From positions 1 to 6,731 of the forward strand of contig JAOZRI010000134.1 in NCBI GenBank assembly GCA_029940235.1: DNA of 6,731 nt. Reading direction: 5' to 3'. The notes beneath the pieces were generated by a model. That model ran no database searches. It was not told the DNA's origin and saw only the letters and a program-made list of their open reading frames with translations. How positions within the stretch are numbered: the first letter of the stretch is position 1; the number at the start of each line of letters is the position of its first letter. Made by a program: the position numbers and the translations under genes. Below, piece by piece: positions 3,800 through 6,731 of the stretch. This DNA comes from Desulfobacula sp. (lineage in GTDB: Bacteria > Desulfobacterota > Desulfobacteria > Desulfobacterales > Desulfobacteraceae).

Positions 3800-6731
3800 T
3801 TAGATCTTAAACAGGTTTAACTGCCTGCCTTCTTTTTTTAATTGAGCATTAGCTTTTTCAAGGTTTGCTTTGTTTGAGATGACAGAGATTCCCTTTTGGG
3901 TATCATCTATTGTAAAATACTTTTGGGCAATATCTTGAATTCTTTTTTTATCAAGCTGTAATAAAGAGTCCTTAAACTGCTGGCGAATATCATCATCAAG
4001 TTTTGTAATCCCTCGATAAAAGGCTTTCATGGCAGCAGGTCCTGGAGTCTCTGGCTTGTCTATTTCAGAGCAGACCTGTAATATGGCTTCTTTAACATCA
4101 GTCTGGGTATAATCACCATTTACTATATAATTACAGGCCTTTTTATAGACATCCAGGGTTCTTTTAATATGGGGATCTCTGTATGACCCAAATGAAAATA
4201 TCCCCTCTTCACTGTTATAAATGGCAAAGCCGCCATAGGCCCCACCCTTTTCTCTTATTTCCCTGTGAAGATAGAGAGATCTGAGTATTTTGCTGATTAC
4301 TGCAAGCCCGGGGGAATCTTCATGGGTAATGCCAACAGTTTTAAAAGATTGCCCAACAAAAGAGACAGAAGTATTGGTGAACCAGCCGTCACAGGGTAAA
4401 TCCGTGTTAAATGATAAATCTGGAGTAAAAAAAGATATTTTGCCATTATCGGGCAGATTATCATGGATGGATCTAATTTTGGTTTCCGCTCTTGCAATGG
4501 GTTTAGCACCGCCAATTAAAGCAGGTTTGAAATTATTGAGTTTAAATACAGATTTGCCAATTGTGATAAGGTTGTTTGATAGAGTTTTAATAATTTTATC
4601 TGTATTGTTACCTGCATTGAGTTGATCTGTAAATTTTTTAATAAATTGATATTGGGCAATTCCATGCCAGAGTTCATTAATATAAGAAGCCTTTGAAAGA
4701 TGTCTTGAAGCAAGAGAAATAGCATATCTATGACCTGTTGAAACAATGGAGGCTTCCATTCCTGCCTTGTATTGCAGCAAGAGGTTTTTTAATCTTTCAA
4801 AATCATTAAAACTATACTCCTCAATAAACTCTTTTATCAGATCAAAGAGTTTGTCAATATTCCGGTCCAAAGTTTTACCCTGAACAGCAAGAAATGAATG
4901 TGACTGGGCTTCTTTGGAAAAATAGGTTCCGGAAAAAGCAGATACAGATACTCCACCTGTATACAGATCCATGAATTCTGCATTTTTTTCATAGGAATTT
5001 TTCTTTGTCCCGGAGTTTGTAAATGCACTGCAAAAAAATGGAACAAGACCAAAAAGATCAGCAGGAATTGATCCTGCTCCCACGGGACAGGTAAAATAGA
5101 GAATGCCTGATGTTGCCTTGTCATAACAGGTGGAAAACTTGACACCCTTTATTACATCAGGTTTTATGATCTCTATTGAAGCAGGAATATCAGCAAGATC
5201 CAGGGTCGGTAAAATTGAAACATCTTCCTTCTGCTCCTGGAGTTTTTCAAGGGTTTTGGAATCTTTCTTGATCTGCTCTATATCCTGTTTTTTTAATTGT
5301 TTGAAAATATTTTCAAGCTCTTTTTTTGTCTCATCGATTGTTTTTTGTTCAAGATCTGCATCGGGCTCAAGAGTGAAAACAACTCTGTGGGGGTTTTCAA
5401 GAAAATAGTGTCTTAATCTCTTTTCAAGAAATTTCCCCTTTTCCAACTCCTGTTTTAATCTGTCCAAATCTTCATCAATATTTATGCACGACACAGGATC
5501 ACCATCATGGATAAGGGTACTTGCAAAGGAAAGCAAGAGTTTTATACCAAATGGATAGGGAGTATTGGTGATCTCTTTTCTATGGAATTCAATCTGGTGA
5601 ATCGCCGAGTCAATGAGATTTTTTTCAATTCCTTTATCAGCTATCTTTTTAATGGTGGAAAAAACAATAGCTTCCATTTTTTTAACCGATGATTTTGAAA
5701 TATCCTTTAGACCACAGGCAAACATGGTGTCCCTGTTGTCAGAATCAAATCCTGTTGCATCTGATAGAGCAGAGCCAAGATTGGAGTCTATCAAGGCTTT
5801 TCGCAAAGGGGATGCTGCATTGGCAAGAAGTACCTGTTCTAAAATAGTTAATACAAGGATTTCAAAGGAATCTTTAACATCACATGTCAACCATGCCACA
5901 CACGCCTGATACTTGTTTGATGCATCTTCAGGATCAGAATATGCATAGCCTTTAGTTTCTGTTCTCGGGCTTTCCCATCGAGGCTGGGCAGGAACTCTTG
6001 AATCTATATCAAGCAGATCAAATTTATCAAGCACTTTTTGGGAAATAAATGAGAGGTTTTCTTCTAAGGAGAGGTTTCCATAGGTATAAAAATATGAATT
6101 GGAAGGGTGATAATATCTGCCATGAAAGTCTTTTAACTCTTCCCAGCTTAAGTTTGGTATTTCTAAGGGTTCGCCACCTGAATTGTTTTTATAGGTGGTA
6201 TCAGGATATAAAGAAGCAAGCAAAGACCTGCCAAGAACCTGGGAAGGTGAAGACATTGCACCTTTCATCTCATTATAGACAACACCCTTATACTCAAGTT
6301 CAAGTTTGTTATTATTTTCAAGCACTTCAAGGCGGTGTCCCTCCTGCTTAAAGCTTAATTCATCAATTTTGGGAAAAAAAGCTGCATCAAGGTAAACATC
6401 CATGAGATTATAATAATCTTTTTTATTCTGGGTGGAAAAAGGATACATTGTCCAGTCTGATGCAGTAAAAGCATTCATAAAAGTTGAAAGACTTCTTTTA
6501 ATCATGGAAAAAAATGGATCACGGACATCAAATTTTTTTGAACCGCATAAAACTGTATGTTCAAGGATATGTGCAACGCCGGAAGAATCAGAAGGCACAG
6601 TTCTGAAAAATACACCAAATGTGTTTTCTTTGTCTTTATTTGCTATATGAATATGTTTTGCTTTTGTTTTGATATGTTCAAGCTCAACCATGACAGAGTC
6701 AATGGATTCAAGTAAAGTAACATTTTTGACA
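3800..6731 (-). CDS. M16C zinc metallopeptidase, PreP/PITRM1-like (insulinase family), 5' end outside the window
   Basis: At least 976 residues, numbered here from the Met at 6691. This clan ME protease degrades unfolded peptides inside a chamber made of two halves. The N-terminal half carries the inverted zinc motif HILEH: ligands H41 and H45, catalytic E44, and third ligand E141 in YNEMKG. The 96-residue gap from H45 to E141 fits human PreP (H108 to E205, from memory). A charged helical hinge runs about 440-495. The C-terminal half has REIREKGGAYGG, with R813 and Y819 as the substrate-binding Arg/Tyr pair. RSLSTFMNAFTASDW and YPFSTQN are strikingly like the mitochondrial enzyme. The frame is open for 13 more codons to the window edge, and alignment from memory puts the Met at 6691 inside a conserved N-terminal strand with no Shine-Dalgarno before it. 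The true start, and any signal peptide, lie beyond 6731. Converges with the DUF2520 gene; no shared pathway is evident. Confidence 0.93.
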   Translation of the reverse strand, partial: VKNVTLLESIDSVMVELEHIKTKAKHIHIANKDKENTFGVFFRTVPSDSSGVAHILEHTVLCGSKKFDVRDPFFSMIKRSLSTFMNAFTASDWTMYPFSTQNKKDYYNLMDVYLDAAFFPKIDELSFKQEGHRLEVLENNNKLELEYKGVVYNEMKGAMSSPSQVLGRSLLASLYPDTTYKNNSGGEPLEIPNLSWEELKDFHGRYYHPSNSYFYTYGNLSLEENLSFISQKVLDKFDLLDIDSRVPAQPRWESPRTETKGYAYSDPEDASNKYQACVAWLTCDVKDSFEILVLTILEQVLLANAASPLRKALIDSNLGSALSDATGFDSDNRDTMFACGLKDISKSSVKKMEAIVFSTIKKIADKGIEKNLIDSAIHQIEFHRKEITNTPYPFGIKLLLSFASTLIHDGDPVSCINIDEDLDRLKQELEKGKFLEKRLRHYFLENPHRVVFTLEPDADLEQKTIDETKKELENIFKQLKKQDIEQIKKDSKTLEKLQEQKEDVSILPTLDLADIPASIEIIKPDVIKGVKFSTCYDKATSGILYFTCPVGAGSIPADLFGLVPFFCSAFTNSGTKKNSYEKNAEFMDLYTGGVSVSAFSGTYFSKEAQSHSFLAVQGKTLDRNIDKLFDLIKEFIEEYSFNDFERLKNLLLQYKAGMEASIVSTGHRYAISLASRHLSKASYINELWHGIAQYQFIKKFTDQLNAGNNTDKIIKTLSNNLITIGKSVFKLNNFKPALIGGAKPIARAETKIRSIHDNLPDNGKISFFTPDLSFNTDLPCDGWFTNTSVSFVGQSFKTVGITHEDSPGLAVISKILRSLYLHREIREKGGAYGGFAIYNSEEGIFSFGSYRDPHIKRTLDVYKKACNYIVNGDYTQTDVKEAILQVCSEIDKPETPGPAAMKAFYRGITKLDDDIRQQFKDSLLQLDKKRIQDIAQKYFTIDDTQKGISVISNKANLEKANAQLKKEGRQLNLFKI

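Noticed and set aside
3812..3839. Possible intrinsic terminator: CAGG/CCTG stem, then a seven-T run
   Set aside because: The stem is only 4-5 pairs with the T run displaced by five bases, and it lies within the opposing coding sequence; too weak to list as a terminator.
4290..5909. Several plus-strand open frames of 60-110 codons opposite the M16C gene, for example 4290-4625 and 5613-5909
   Set aside because: They are shadows of the well-conserved minus-strand protease; none shows a ribosome site or family motif.
1..6731. Insertion sequences, attachment sites, CRISPR repeats, tRNA or rRNA genes
   Set aside because: No transposase or integrase motif, no spaced direct-repeat array and no tRNA-like cloverleaf was recognised by eye; the window is accounted for by five coding regions.

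Overview
The window is almost fully coding and reads as accessory and core metabolism of an AT-rich bacterium. My best guess is an anaerobe of the Desulfobacterota (Desulfobacterales type). This rests on the AT-rich composition, the one-polypeptide NDP-forming acyl-CoA synthetase and general protein resemblance, so the taxonomic call is weak inference. No rRNA, tRNA, CRISPR array, transposase or phage gene is visible, and no gene-free stretch exceeds about 60 bases.

Left part (1-663): a compact type II toxin-antitoxin module. A short leader carries a perfect TATAAT box inside an imperfect inverted repeat, a good candidate for an antitoxin-bound operator. It is followed by a ribbon-helix-helix antitoxin (start at 59, not at the longer upstream ATG) and a PIN-domain VapC-type RNase, whose start codon overlaps the antitoxin stop as ATGA. 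The antitoxin tail ends in a 6-codon tandem duplication that runs into the toxin start.

Middle (680-3781): two genes on the same strand, 16 and 18 bases after the genes before them, so all four plus-strand genes could share one transcript. The first is a 734-residue NDP-forming acyl-CoA synthetase with both catalytic histidines, in the order ATP-grasp (beta) then CoA-binding/ligase (alpha). The second is a 292-residue Rossmann plus DUF2520 protein; the family is related to, and in some bacteria reported as, an alternative ketopantoate reductase. If that holds here, one gene makes an acyl-CoA or recovers ATP from it, while the other may feed CoA synthesis. That link is speculative.

Right part (3800-6731, minus strand): a large M16C zinc metallopeptidase of the PreP/PITRM1 type, convergent with the middle operon across only 18 bases. 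Zinc ligands, catalytic Glu and the C-terminal Arg/Tyr pair are all present. The reading frame stays open to the window edge and the first visible ATG lies inside the conserved N-terminal fold, so the gene is cut by the window and its true start lies outside.

I see no clearly new multi-gene system. The points most worth a second look are the antitoxin tail duplication and operator, the close attachment of the TA module to the metabolic pair, the beta-alpha synthetase paired with DUF2520, and the missing PreP start.
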